This document shows positions 1 to 11,369 of a stretch of 64,000 bases of DNA, piece by piece. The stretch is from positions 62,342,228 through 62,406,227 of the forward strand of contig NC_088716.1 of NCBI RefSeq assembly GCF_963576615.1. Reading direction: 5' to 3'. Below the pieces are notes generated by a model, which searched no databases, was not told where the DNA came from, and worked only from the letters and a program-made list of their open reading frames with translations. This stretch comes from Watersipora subatra. Its lineage: Eukaryota > Bryozoa > Gymnolaemata > Cheilostomatida > Watersiporidae. Position numbers and translations under genes: made by a program. The number at the start of each line of letters is the position of its first letter. Position 1 is the stretch's first letter.

Positions 1-619
1 GATAGAAACATAGTTTAAGAAGCCATGTTGAGGCTTGATATAGTACTCTGATAGCAAGATGATTTCGAGGGGGACAAATAAACGAAATGTGATGATAAAG
101 CTTTGGATCAGGTTACACTAAAATAATCCTAACACAAACAAATTAATTTTTTATTGATCGGTTGCAGTCTAACCAACAGCGTTCATTTGTCCCGCTCTGC
201 TGCAGTTATTAGTATTTCTTTATAAACTCAAGTGTAAAATGACTGTCTTATTTTTAAAACTGGTGAGATTGTCTAAACTCTGCAACAATTGCTCTTTCTC
301 TCATGTAATCAATACAAACTTGTGTAATAACATTAAAGTGAGTCACCTATTTCATGCCTTTCATGAACTATTGAGAGTGTTTGGCTTGTTAATCAGCAAG
401 GCAAGTTTGAACAATCATAAAATATTTTTCAATGCTTTTTGTTAGATATTGAAGCATTGTATACATTAATTAGCCTTTTTAGACATACTACAAAAAGTTG
501 TTGCTTCATTTTTACCACTGTTGCTCTAGAAAGCAAAGTACATATGCCTTGCACAATATAAGGTAAGACAGTTTCTGTAATCTACTTATAGACATCATGC
601 GATATATAAACATGCTCAC

Positions 620-1024
620 CTGGACCTTTGGCCCCTCCCATTTTAATTCTACCTAGCCTGAACATGACGGCTCGCTCGTATTCCTGTACGACTTTGATGC
701 AGACGCAGAGGCTGAAAGGCAAGGTGACCAAAACGAGGAGATATGATATTCCCATGAGAATATAACCCATACACACGCATTCATCATCTGAGGTTTTGGC
801 GCCTACAATTATGGCAGTAAATCTCTTTTTATCATAATCTAAACATTATATCTCTCAAAACACCTTACAACGTTATTAGGAGACACAATAAACTCAGCAT
901 TGATGCTGGAACTGAGAAGAGACAAGAGACATGAAATGTTATTCAAACTAGTAAAATAAATCCTTTGGAACTTTCTACTACCTTCATCTTGGTATTTGGA
1001 AACAAATATGCCAGGTTCGGCCAT
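620..1024 (-). CDS. STOM-like: Stomatin-like protein, copy A (5' part; continues off the left edge)
   Basis: Integral membrane scaffold of the stomatin/MEC-2 type, partial. Exon 1 is read on the minus strand from ATG at 1024-1022 to 982 (14 codons plus 1 nt; donor GTAGTA). The next exon runs 802-620 (acceptor AG at 804-803; donor GTGAGC at 619). The phase-1 junction joins cleanly. The second exon carries a hydrophobic segment with the hairpin proline, the CVCIK run, then QEYERAVMFRLGR and GGAKGPG, the start of the SPFH domain. In copies B and C the same stretch is split by a phase-0 intron after CVCIK/CVCIK-equivalent lysine; here the two exons are one. It also has an extra Met before GGAKGPG. 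The rest of the SPFH domain should lie beyond position 1. Family identity is confident; the exon-1 choice is inferred from start, donor and phase. Confidence 0.85.
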
Positions 1025-2626
1025 CTGCTTTGGTCACATTTGTTTGCTCTCTGTAATTTTCTTTTAACAAAAATTTAGAAACTGTGCTTATTACCTATAT
1101 AAAGAATTTCGATTGGACAACAAAAATGTGTAAAAGAGTGACATCATCAAAAGCTGTATATTTTTAAGCCCACAGAGGTTAGCGGATATCTTCTACTCCT
1201 CATTGGTTTTTATAATTGTGACAAGGGAAGCGCAGAACATTAAAAACATAACCCGACCGACTGAATCACTAAACATTCACAAATGCCATACTTGCCTTCA
1301 CCGGGTGACATTTGAAGAATAGATAAAACTAGGTTATTAGGTATATGACATCTCTGGATGCTTGTTAATCCTCACGTCTTGTTCATACAAAGACAAGTTG
1401 CCAACGGAACCAAAGATGAATTGAAACATTAATGTTGTCTTCACCGTTACATCGCGCTAAAATTGTTCTGGTCATTTTTGCCAGACTTATCGATTCACCC
1501 AGTGATATTGCAAGCTAAATGTTTCCCGCGCGAGCCTGAACATCGTTACATTCCTGCAAGCAACTGAATAACAGCATAAAATTAGTTTCAGTCACTAGGA
1601 AGATGAAAAAAATTATAATTATCTAATAATACCGATCCTCTCTCTTAACAATTTGATGGAACTTAATATCACGTGACCTATAGCTATTAGTATAGTATAG
1701 CTATAGTATAGCTATGAAACCTTAACACATCCATCACACTGACTAATACAAATTTTACGACAAAGTTTCAGTCGAGATTTGTCTTTACATGAGCTAAGCA
1801 TTAGTCCATTAAAAACAATTATTTCATCAGGTGGGAGTTGTGTCGAGAGCGTGAAGATAAATACACAGAAATGGGACCTAACCACCTTTACAGTGCATAC
1901 CCATAAGACAATGGCTACCAAATGCTGTCCACTCTGTCATGAACAATCGTAAACTAAGCAGTTTTATCAATGAAATGTAGAGCTGCTAAACTGAATAAGA
2001 TAATCATTTGTTACATAGATGAGGATCAATCCTGGAGAACGAGATAAGTGAAGGATTATTGTTGTAGAGGGTTGTTTCCCTTGAACGATGGTGCTGCATC
2101 ACAACTTTGGTCAGATTCGCTTGGCTAACAGCGGCATCACTAGATGCTCTCCCCAACTATTGGCTTTCTATCGTCGCTACTAAATACTAGTAAATAGTGC
2201 CTTCTAAGATCAAGTAATGTTGTTATAAGTATTTAGAGACGCTTGTCGCTAGTGAATATCTTCACAGCACATTCCACGCATTCAGGTTGCTCATCCACCT
2301 ATTCTTAAAGCATCCTTATAGTCATGTGATAACCTCTACTGCGCAATACGTTTCAAGCAAATACATGGAATATTATTTCTCTTTGGGAAATATTATTTCC
2401 TCACTGTGATATATAACATTGAAGTTTACATAGATATATAGATAAAGTGATTCATAAGTTAGGAGTAGTCAAGTGCGACATACTATAGACACTCAGAAAC
2501 TGGATCTCTAGTGTCGCTACTCTTTTAACATCTAATAAGCATATCGACCAGTATCCATCGCTGGCAGTTCGTCTACATGTGTCCAAAACTTAACCTCACA
2601 GCCATGACAAGCAATGCAAGATTGTG
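1025..2626. other. Unassigned region upstream of stomatin copy A
   Basis: AT-rich sequence with no convincing exon, RNA gene or repeat of length. It presumably holds the promoter of copy A, transcribed leftward. A short TATAG-type tandem lies near 1681-1715. Small open frames here look like chance. Confidence 0.4.
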
Positions 2627-2888
2627 ACTTGCATTTTAATATAGAAATAGTTGTATAGATGTCTAAGGAAGTATATATAACAATGAACTCTGACTTGTAC
2701 CTTACTAGAGGAATAATTATATAGATATCTAAGGAAGTATATATAACAATGAATTTTGACTTGTTCCTTACTAGAAGAATAGTTGTATAGATGTCTAAGG
2801 AAGTATATGTAGCAATGAACTTTGACTTGTACCTTACTAGAGGAATAGTTGTATAGATGTCTAAGGGAGTACATATAGCAATGATTTT
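2627..2888. repeat. 66-bp minisatellite, about 4 copies
   Basis: Four successive units share CTTGTACCTTACTAGAGGAA and GATGTCTAAGGAAGTATAT with a few substitutions. Because 66 is a multiple of 3 the array stays open on the minus strand, which gives a spurious 92-codon frame. Confidence 0.85.
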
Positions 2889-3112
2889 TCTATATAGACC
2901 ATTTTATAGATGGAAGATGACTAATAATCTTTAATCTAATTCGTCAAAAAGCAAAGAACAGACCAGTAGCACTTGGTGAGACAAGACATAATGATCGTAA
3001 GAACTTGTGGTAGCTGGTTTTAACAGAATGCAACTATTTACTCCTAAAAGAATTACATGTATAACCATTTTATACAATAATAATAAGTTATTATTATTAT
3101 TGTTAATTTCTA

Positions 3113-3845
3113 TTCTAGCAAGGCCAAAATAGAAAAGTCAACAAACGATCCGAAATGCAGATTGCGCAAGCAGAAAGATGAAACAGTGTCTTGCATAGTT
3201 AATAAGATGTGCAGTAAGAATGCAGTAAGATCAGTAAGATCGCACAGATAGAATATAAAGGGCAGCATGACAAAGTGGACAGTGCAGTGCACTGAAGCAT
3301 ATGCAAGAAATATGAGTTGCCCCACGCAGAAACATGGTACGACCTATGTGCAGAAGCTGTATTGGAGAATGAGAAAGTGAAGCTGCTATGGGACTTCAAT
3401 GTGAAGACAGACAAGGTTATTGAAGCTAGAAGACCAGACCTGATACTAATAAACAAAGAAACCAAACAATGTCAGGTCATAGACATAGCAATACCTGGAG
3501 ACACAAGGGTAGTACAGAAGGAAGATGAAAAGATCGGGTTCGAGATAAACAGATTGTGGAAGGTAATAGTACCAATAGTAATTGGTGCACTCGGAAGAAT
3601 ATCAATGAGGCATATAGCATACCTGGTTGAGGTGGGAGTGAACATGTCTTTCGAGACTATACAGAAGACAGCCATCTTAGGAACAGCTCACATATTGAGG
3701 AAGGTCCTCTCTTAGAGGAATTGAGGAAGATTTTGGATCCCTTGGCCTTTTGGTAAGACTCGGACTCAACATGGACTACAACCAGTCACCTACCACCACA
3801 CGACTGTGAAGAAAAACTTTAATAGTAATAATAATAATAATAATA
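3113..3845 (+). mobile_element. 5'-truncated non-LTR retrotransposon (R2-like, 3' end)
   Basis: The open frame ending at 3715 matches the C-terminal endonuclease region of R2/NeSL-type LINEs as I know them. It has a WYDLCAEAVLENEK start, KLLWDFNVKTDKVIEARRPD, and a PD-X14-D spacing (RPDLILINK then IDIAIPGD), typical of a PD-(D/E)XK nuclease, followed by the VPIVIGALG and AILGTAHILRKVLS tail. Upstream (about 3150-3315) a cysteine/histidine stretch (KCRLRKQKDETVSCIV) is recognisable but broken by frameshifts and a stop, so the copy is dead. After the stop comes a ~100-bp 3' UTR and a terminal TAA-type simple repeat (3820-3845), as expected of LINE 3' ends. The reverse transcriptase domain is absent through 5' truncation. 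Clade assignment is less certain than the LINE identity. Confidence 0.8.
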
Positions 3846-3957
3846 GTGTCTTCACGTTTAACTTCATGTCAAAACCTATTATTGATCTGTCTTTGTTGGC
3901 ATGCATTTTGCATGATGGCCTAGTGAAATGCTGATGACGACCGGTTGTACTTGCTCC

Positions 3958-4056
3958 CCAATACATGTACCTCATATACATATGTATATGAGGTACATGT
4001 ATCTTATATACATACTAAACATATGTAGGCTACATGTACCTCATATACATATGTAT
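3958..4056. repeat. Clustered ATGTAC palindromes
   Basis: Repeated CATGTACCTCATATACATA and its reverse complement alternate three times. It can fold into several short hairpins. No coding content. Confidence 0.7.
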
Positions 4057-4060
4057 AGTA

Positions 4061-5224
4061 GAAAAATGAAAAGTCGCGTTGTTTTCATATTTATAGTGCA
4101 GATAAAAACTGAGTGTTTTGAAGCTGTTTTTGTCACATTTAAATAAGTTTGACACAAATAAAACAGTAATAGAATATAAAAATTTGTTAGCCACTGAATT
4201 ACTGCAGTAACAATAATTATATTATTATATTATAGTCTTGTTACGAATTGTTTTTGTAATGAATTTTGAACTAAGTTTTCTAAGAACTTTAGGCAACAGA
4301 ATCAGCTGAAGATTATGTTCTGCCGATAGCATTATATTTTTACTCAGTTATCCGTTGCTGAAAGCTTTGTGTTTTCTAATTAGTCAAACAGCCAGATGGT
4401 TACATAACCAGAATGACGAGACACATTTTTGTGCCACTGCTTGTCAGCAAATTCGCCAAACGATTATAATTGTTTTATGAGAAAATACTTTGATTAAACT
4501 GAAGTTGTCTGCCCGGTAATGACTTTCACAAAAGCATAGATTGTTGCTGTAACACTTCCTTTAAGAACTGTATATTGTTAGAAACTTTGAGTATGTCTAT
4601 CAACTTGTTAGGAACTTATAAAAATACATTTTACATTACTAATATACTCGTGTTTCACTGCTACTTGCGGACTGTTTGCGTAGACCTTATAATGCTTGAG
4701 TTTTTGGGCTTTTATCTAAACTTTAGGAAAACACTTTTAACGCCGCACACAACCTTGCGCTTGGTGATACTAACAATCAGCAAGCAATGCGATAGTATCT
4801 GGGTAACTGCTGTTACACGTCGTGTAATAACCTTGTGATATACTTCGCTCTCCACTTGAACAATTAGTACAATGGGGTCAAAAGTTAAACATAGTGAGAT
4901 CACAGTTGAGGCTAGGAGACAGACTATGGAAAAAACTCATGCCGGTGGTTCGTTTTATACTTAATATTCAAGTGTTAACTTTGTGAAACATAAATTATGT
5001 GCTCGCCAAGTACTTTGAGTAGTGACTCTAAACATCTTTAGTCTCTTTACAACAAAGAGTGGTAGTTGGTGGTAAATTACAGGTGGGTTAAAAAATCTCT
5101 TCATTAAAAGCTCAGGTTTGCAATTCTGTTTTGAACGGAAGGAATGACGCTCGTCCTATAGTTTAGGAGTTTTGTTATTGATAAAATTTTTGCTACATAC
5201 TAACTAATTGCCACAGTTGATAAA
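4061..5224. other. Unassigned region
   Basis: No exon, RNA or long repeat recognised. Short frames on both strands near 4575-4900 have no familiar domain and overlap each other, as chance frames do. Confidence 0.35.
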
Positions 5225-5295
5225 AAGGAGTAACATGCCAGTATCTCAAGGAGTAACATGCCAGTATCTCAAGGAGTAACATGCCAGTATCTCAA
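5225..5295. repeat. 23-bp tandem repeat, 3 copies
   Basis: Three perfect units beginning AAGGAGTAACATGCCAGTAT. It looks recent, as the copies are identical. Confidence 0.9.
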
Positions 5296-5425
5296 GACCT
5301 CACTCACAATAGATGGAATAGATTTGAAGAGATCAAAATTGCTTTAAATATGGAATTTCTCTTGAAAAATGTGCATAAATTAGGGAATGCAGGCTAAAGC
5401 TTGTCATGAACAATAATTGGTCTTT

Positions 5426-5468
5426 AGCCTGAGTTTTTATGTAACCAAGTTACATAAAAACTCAGGCT
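5426..5468. repeat. Perfect 20-bp inverted repeat (hairpin)
   Basis: AGCCTGAGTTTTTATGTAAC at 5426-5445 is mirrored exactly at 5449-5468, with a 3-nt loop. It could be a MITE relic or a cruciform-forming site. Confidence 0.85.
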
Positions 5469-5597
5469 GTTCATAAGAATGAACAGGAATACTGAAACAC
5501 TCTTTATAATCATCATAGGCAGAATATTCTCCACAAGTTTTAGACCATCATACTTCAAGGAAAAAACTACTCACTGAAAATAGCTAATCATTGAGAT

Positions 5598-6165
5598 AGT
5601 GGGGGAGCCAAGGTATGTTTTTTGCTCATTGAAGAGAACTTTATGCCCCATATACCATTGGAAAGCTGAGAGTTCACTAATTTTGATTCTGCAAATAACT
5701 TTTCTGTACCAGTGGCGTATAAAACTCTACAGGGGCGTAAACGGGGTAAAAGGGAGTTTTGTATGCTTTTTCGTTGTAGCGTATATCAAAATGTTAGCAT
5801 ACATACTTTAACAACTGTTGATCCAAATCTTCTTTTTTTCATGTGTTATGCCAAACATATTGCTGGCGTTGTATATCCAAATTTTAAACCCTACCTCACT
5901 GTATGATCAGGGGTTTTTCGGAGATATTCAGGGGCATGTCATAATTTTGCAACATTTTTGGGTTCGCACATCAGCCATTTCCTTTCAATCATAATTGAGC
6001 TTCTAAAGATTATATATCATGATTACTAATGTGTTTATGTTCAGAATACTGAATTATATCTTTCCGGACTTATTACTTTTGAGAAAATTGACGTGTTGTG
6101 TATGTTATGTCTATTTCGGAGTTATCCCCCAAATACGTATTATCTATGTTTTTGTGTTATCTGAT
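5598..6165 (+). repeat. Left arm of the long inverted repeat
   Basis: Homologous to the reverse complement of 10808-11369. It contains no sustained reading frame. Identity fades near 6165, where the two arms stop aligning by eye. Confidence 0.8.
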
Positions 6166-6859
6166 GCATTCAAGATCCACATCTAGGTCAGTTTATAAGA
6201 CTTGTACAAAGAAATGGCATTTTAGCTAATTTATTGATAAAATACAAGAACTAACAATGAAATAACTGCCTATTATCCATATAATCATAAAACTAACAGT
6301 AGTAGTCTTTTGCTGGGTCATGGACGATCTCGTTTCTCTGTTCCGTGTTTAAAATAGCGGTCGTTTTATCTATATCTCTTTTCAGCGTTGTGGGAGATAT
6401 TTTGGAGAATAGCATATTGACATTTTTTTATTTCATTGTAACTAGTACAACAATTGCCAAATTTTAACTTCGAGAGAAATTTTTGTTGATATCATATTTC
6501 GGGAACACAAATTTGCTCTATTCGAAAAATTCTGATAAAGCATCCTGTTTCATAGACTTGGGCAAAAAACATTTAGTAATTATAGGGGCATCGTAACCTG
6601 TGGGCGCAATGTATCAATTAACTTTTTATTTAGCAAGTGCAATCGAGAAAGGGCTATACGGTAAATGATAAGAGCGCTAAAATTGTAAGAATACTGTAGC
6701 TTCGTGGTTAGAAGCAAGTATAGAAAATTGTGGTTGCAATTTTTGTTAGTTCAAATACAGCAAAAAGCAAGTTTTTCAATACAAGATTTTAATAGCTATA
6801 ATTAGACAGATATCTGAACAGGCAGACATTGACTATGAAAAACTTTGATATTTATATAC

Positions 6860-6962
6860 ATAGTCACAGTGTTAGTATGCTTAACAGACAACTGCATAAA
6901 ATGAAGCTCTTGCGCTCTGCCAACTTCTACTCGACGGGCTCCTTTTACATCGTAAACATTAG
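6860..6962 (-). repeat. Inner inverted repeat pair, left member
   Basis: Its reverse complement matches about 8320-8425 (shared CATTTTATGCAGTTGTCTGT and flanks). It may be pieces of one retroelement terminus duplicated in inverted orientation. The family is not recognised. Confidence 0.65.
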
Positions 6963-7027
6963 CAGGCTTCCCTCTTTTATGAGACAGCCGACTCGGTGGT
7001 AGGTCAAATTCTTTAAAGCCAGATAGC

Positions 7028-7528
7028 CATACTTGCCAAGTAGTTGAGTAAAAAAAGCGGGAGATTGACGGTAAAAGTAGTAGTTGAATCTGAAGCCTAA
7101 ATTTCTTTGTGAAGTTATTTTTTCTTTGGTACCTATATAGGAGGCCCTTCTACGATTTTATTCAATGTTCAGGTACTCTACTATCAATATGAGGTCATGG
7201 TTGTTTGCCAATGATATGTCTATGCATAATCTTTGTTTATTGATGAAAAACTAAAGAAAATCGTTAGACATCAACGTTGCTAAATCTACATGTAAATAGC
7301 CCAGGTTTTATGGCAAGCATACGATTTAATAGCGATCTGTTTCATTGTTGCTAACTTTGTATGATGATGCAAGCTCACAACTAGTAAACAAAGGGAAAAT
7401 GACAAGTAAAACAATTAAACCACTACTTTTATTGAAAAAGCTGGAGGAAAACGAGAGATTTTGTGAAAAAGGGAGACTGACTTAAAATACTGAGGGTCCT
7501 GGCCAAACCGGGAGACTTGGCAAGTATG
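7028..7528. mobile_element. hAT-type MITE with 8-bp target duplication
   Basis: The tips are inverted: CATACTTGCCAAG at the left and CTTGGCAAGTATG at the right. The element is flanked by CAGATAGC (7020-7027) and CAGATGGC (7529-7536), a 7/8 match of the 8-bp length made by hAT transposases. There is no transposase frame inside, so it is non-autonomous. It interrupts the region of the gypsy relic. Confidence 0.75.
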
Positions 7529-8319
7529 CAGATGGCTCTTTCATCTTCTAGCTAGGATGCAGGTCGTCCAAAAAAGAGGGTAAGCCTTTTGCTCTGTGAC
7601 CCTGTTCAGCTGGTGGTAGTCAACACACAATAAGAACCTTTTATTTTTCTTTCGGACCAACACCACTGAGGAGCTCTTGGCACCTTCAGCTGGCTAAATG
7701 GACCTTTTGCTGAGAATTTCTTGCACCTGGCATTTTGCCCCAGCATCCTTCTTTGGTCCGAGTTAATGGAAAGGTTGACATACTGGCCAGAGCTCCTTCT
7801 TTGATACTATAGAATGCTCCACTTCAGGGGGTCAGCCCACATCTCTTTCTCCCATACTAAACGTTGCTTGACAGCATGTTAACAGTTTTGATAACTGTTC
7901 AGTTTGTCCTAGGTCCGTGAAGTTTTTTTGCGCTGCTTAGAACAGGTGCTTTAGGTAGGTTCACACTTCTGCCTCTAGTACTTTCGCACCCCGAGCCATG
8001 AACACCAAGCTGCAGAGAGGTGGTTCCTTATTCACCTGGTGGTTCTACACCCCAAATACGTGCCGAACAGGGTTCCAACTTAGAACATCAGAGGTTTGTC
8101 TGTGAGCTTCAGACACTGCGTAACTATGCTTCTCTTTGGCCCAGGCCGGTTCAAGCCTTAAGTCAATAAGAGATCCTAACCAAAATTTTATTTACTCCAA
8201 TCAGCAGTAATTCTGTGTGGTGACCTAACACAAAACAGACACTTCAGTCGGAGCTGGCACCACCATGTCTCTTACCACCTGCATCTTGCTAAGTAACAGT
8301 ATCCCTTGCTTATTCATGT

Positions 8320-8425
8320 TCGACGTAAAGGGAGCTCATCATGCAGAGATTAGCAGAGCAAGGTAAATGCTCATTTTATGCAGTTGTCTGTTGAGCATAC
8401 ATACACTGTACAGATTTATATATTT
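8320..8425 (+). repeat. Inner inverted repeat pair, right member
   Basis: Plus-strand counterpart of 6860-6962, sharing CATTTTATGCAGTTGTCTGT and neighbouring sequence. Confidence 0.65.
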
Positions 8426-8545
8426 GCACAACATGTCAACACTTGCCCGTTGAAGGAAAGCCCAGGCTGCTGAAACTCCATAGGACACTAGTGGGCTGTT
8501 AGGAATGGTATTAAAAATAGGATCTTTGCTAATGTGGCTCATTAC

Positions 8546-8595
8546 AAAGACCTCCTGGGTCTTTATATCCTATAATAAAGACCAAGGAGGTCTTT
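8546..8595. repeat. Hairpin-forming inverted repeat
   Basis: AAAGACCTCC and GGAGGTCTTT form the outer arms, with inner GGTCTTTAT and ATAAAGACC also pairing. It is probably part of a small MITE or a local duplication. Confidence 0.65.
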
Positions 8596-9587
8596 ATTAT
8601 GGGATACAAAAATCAAGGATATTCTAATACAAAATTTGAAAATAGCTGTATTGGCAACCGTATGACACTGCAGAATGAACCAATTTTTTCATCAGCCACG
8701 GAATCATTGCTATCAGTCGCTTTGAGTAGGTCTACCGTGCCTTGAGGAAACCTAAAAACCTGCTTGCTTAGAATGTTTGTAGTGCATCTGGTGTCAATCC
8801 AAAACTGGGTAAACTTCCCCTCTAATTTCTCTAGAAGGAAGTATCTTGTGGAATGGGACCAGTCTGGAGTCTGTGCTCTGATCGGCTCATCATCACGCTC
8901 ACCATGAGCGGTAAAGTCAACTGAACCGGAAACTCGTGCGTCTGCCAAAGCAGACCTTTAGTGTGTAAGTTAGGTTTAGTGATGGAGTGTGGTATCGGTC
9001 GGCTCTGCTACTTTAAAAGCAGGCTTCTGGCCAGTTGCAGGCCCAGTCTCTCCAGACCAGTGTCGGAGCACACCTCTTTCAACCAAGCTCAGTGGGGCTT
9101 GTTTAGACTCTGGTTGTGCTTCCCCAGTTGTGCTGCAGCTCAAGCATTTGGACTCCAGCTTTTCCAGGTCTCGTAATAGATTTGGGTGGCTATAGCAAGA
9201 AATTTCCACATCACATTCTGAGTAGATATGGCAATAGACCTTTGCATCACCTTTCAATTTTAAGGCCATGGCAAAAGGTTGCCGTGTCACATCCTTGTTC
9301 TGGGTGGATATGGCCGAGAATCTCTGCATCGCTTTTCCATAATTCCTTGACGCCTTCCTCACTAGAGTCCAGCCAGATTCACCATGTCCAGTGAGCTTCC
9401 CGGAGCACTTTTTTGCTAGGGTCTGAACAGTTGGGGGCCTTAGTACAACAAAAGGTCGGTACTAATGTTGCGACTTTTCGCAGTTTCCCCGGTTTTGTTT
9501 TTTCACTGAGGAAGTTCTTCCAAACGTCTTTCTGGCTGCCACAGCTTCAACACAGAAATGGTTGGATTGACATAGCTTTTTTTAGGC

Positions 9588-9946
9588 CAGAGATGTCGAA
9601 CTCAATTGTACAAGGGGCCAAAATTTGAAACACAATCTAGGTCACGTGCTGAACAGGATGAACACTTATTGAACACAATAAAACTAAATGTTTTTGGAAC
9701 ATAAATATGGATAAAAGCAGGCAGGAATATTGTTCTGAAACACACTTCAGGTTAAATTGACCCGAGAAACATGCAGCAAGGCAGCTGAAGTGTCGCATTA
9801 TGGGATCTGTAGTTCTGTGCAGTATGATGTCATCAGCACTTCATATTAATGGGTCATGAATAGCAATAATGTAAAATGTTCTTGCGGGCCAGATCTAATT
9901 ACAAGGTGGGCCGGATGTGGCCCGCGGGTCGTGAGTTTGACACATG
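9588..9946. mobile_element. hAT-like non-autonomous element inside gypsy Gag
   Basis: A ~360-bp block starts CAGAGATGTCGAACTCA and ends with GTGAGTTTGACACATG, an imperfect inverted terminus. The right end carries GGATGTGGCCCGCGGGTCGT. This word set is one I associate with abundant hAT-type MITEs of fish genomes (from memory, not searched). The flanks TTTTAGGC and TTTTGGCC could be a degraded 8-bp target duplication. It splits the minus-strand Gag sequence. Confidence 0.65.
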
Positions 9947-10095
9947 TTTTTTGGCCATGTTGCTCTTCTTGCAGCTGCTGGACCTGCTTCGTCAGCTGGT
10001 GCACCAGAAGTGCAAGCTGGCTGATGGTCTGATCCTAGACCACTTCCGTCTACTTGGCTACATGGCTTGCAGGGGCCGAGCTTTCCTCTTAGCAA

Positions 10096-10807
10096 TGATA
10101 CTGCTGACCAGTTATGATGTGACCCTCCTTAGCCCTGGGTCCAGCTATCGTCTGCCATCATACCAGTACTTTCACTCAAAAAACAATTACCAAAAATGTT
10201 GTCGATCTACAATTTGTGAAACCTTTATATCTTAATCCGTCTGACACAGCTGGTCATCGCGAGAAAGAAATTATGACAAAAACCAAATATTTTTAAAAAT
10301 AAACTTCACTCAGCATTGGCTGTAAACATATTTTCCATTGGCTCAAGGCAAACCGACAGTTGTTTTCTTTAGTTCTAGTGCATACATTTATCGCTTGAGT
10401 GCTAATTAATCAACTATTAACTCACCAGAATACGTTTTGTAAGGAACCTACAAAGTCGCACCACACCCCTTTTGGCTATATGCAACCGATGTGCCATGCG
10501 GCATTACAAAGCTTGTTGTACACAATAAGTTACATGTAAGAAAAAAGAAAAACTTCAAAGATAGACATATTCATAACCTACAAAGTCTTCCACACTTTTG
10601 ACAAAGTCGGTAACAGCAGAGTTCTAGTTGTTATAATGTTTGCATTACTATTTGTATTATCTACAATATAGTATAAAATAGGTACAAAAAACGCCTCAAG
10701 TAACGGGTCTCGAGTTGCAACGCATAACCCGTGATAGCAAACATGACCCGGTTTCATTTCACAACCTCTTTATTCGGTAGATACGAAAAGCCGAACGCAC
10801 TGAATGA
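10096..10807. other. Unassigned stretch inside the composite
   Basis: No domain, RNA or repeat could be named. It is AT-rich with several broken short frames, likely degraded element interior. Confidence 0.35.
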
Positions 10808-11369
10808 CTAGCACAAAAACATAGATAATACATATTTGGGGGATAGCTCCGAAATAGACATAACATACAAAATGCGTCAATTTTCTCAAAAGTATCAAGT
10901 CCAGAAAGATGTGATTTAACAATCTGAACATAAACACATTGATCATTGTGATAGATCATCTTCAGAAGCTCACTTACAATTGAAAGGAAATGGCTGATGT
11001 GCGAACCCAAAAATGTTTAAAAAATATGACATGCCCCTAAATATCGCCGAAAAACCCCTGATCATACAGTGATGTAGAGTTGAAAGTTTGGGGATAACAA
11101 GCCAACAATATGTTCAGCATAAAATGTGAAAAAGAAAAGATTTGAATCAACAATTATTAAGGCATGTATGCTAACATTTTGATATTCGCTACAGTGAAAA
11201 AGCATACAAAACCCCCTTTACCCCGTTTACGACTCTGTAGCGTTTTATACGCCACTGGTACAGAAAAGTTACTTGCAGATTCAAAATCAGTGAACTCTCA
11301 GCTTTCTAATGGTATATGGGGCATAAAGTTCTCTTCAATGAGCAAAAAACACACCTTGGCTCCCCCACT
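10808..11369 (-). repeat. Right arm of the long inverted repeat
   Basis: Reverse complement of 5598-6165, ending at CCTTGGCTCCCCCACT just 0.4 kb upstream of the stomatin B start. Confidence 0.8.

Larger units (their letters stand above)
7560..10095 (-). mobile_element. Decayed Ty3/gypsy retrotransposon (Gag, protease, partial RT)
   Basis: Read on the minus strand. A Gag-like stretch (about 10095-8976) leads into a protease-like frame (8948-8613) with FWIDTRCTTNILSK. The catalytic triplet D-T-G has become D-T-R (residues 52-54, near 8795), so the protease is dead. Further on (about 7700-7575) the signature of Ty3/gypsy reverse transcriptase is clear: VVLVRKKNKRFLLCVDYHQL then NRVTEQKAYPL, with stops and frameshifts upstream of it. 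The RT is cut shortly after this motif, where an hAT-type MITE lies. No LTRs were identified. A second hAT-like MITE interrupts the Gag part. Confidence 0.8.
5598..11369. mobile_element. Composite bounded by ~570-bp inverted repeats
   Basis: Sequence 5598-6165 reappears as its reverse complement at 10808-11369. The match starts at the outer tip (AGTGGGGGAGCCAAGG against CCTTGGCTCCCCCACT) and includes shared stretches such as the GCATACAAAAC and GGCATAAAGTTCTC blocks, with modest divergence. This is either one transposon with long terminal inverted repeats or two copies of one short element in opposite orientation. The interior contains a minus-strand Ty3/gypsy relic and two hAT-type MITEs, so it is a nested structure. 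No target-site duplication is evident at the outer tips (flanks GAT and AAG). Confidence 0.65.

Noticed and set aside
3730-3770. CCTTGGCCTTTTGGTAAGAC resembles the start of U2 snRNA
   Set aside because: Only a short match, inside the 3' UTR of the LINE remnant; the conserved U2 branch-binding region is absent.
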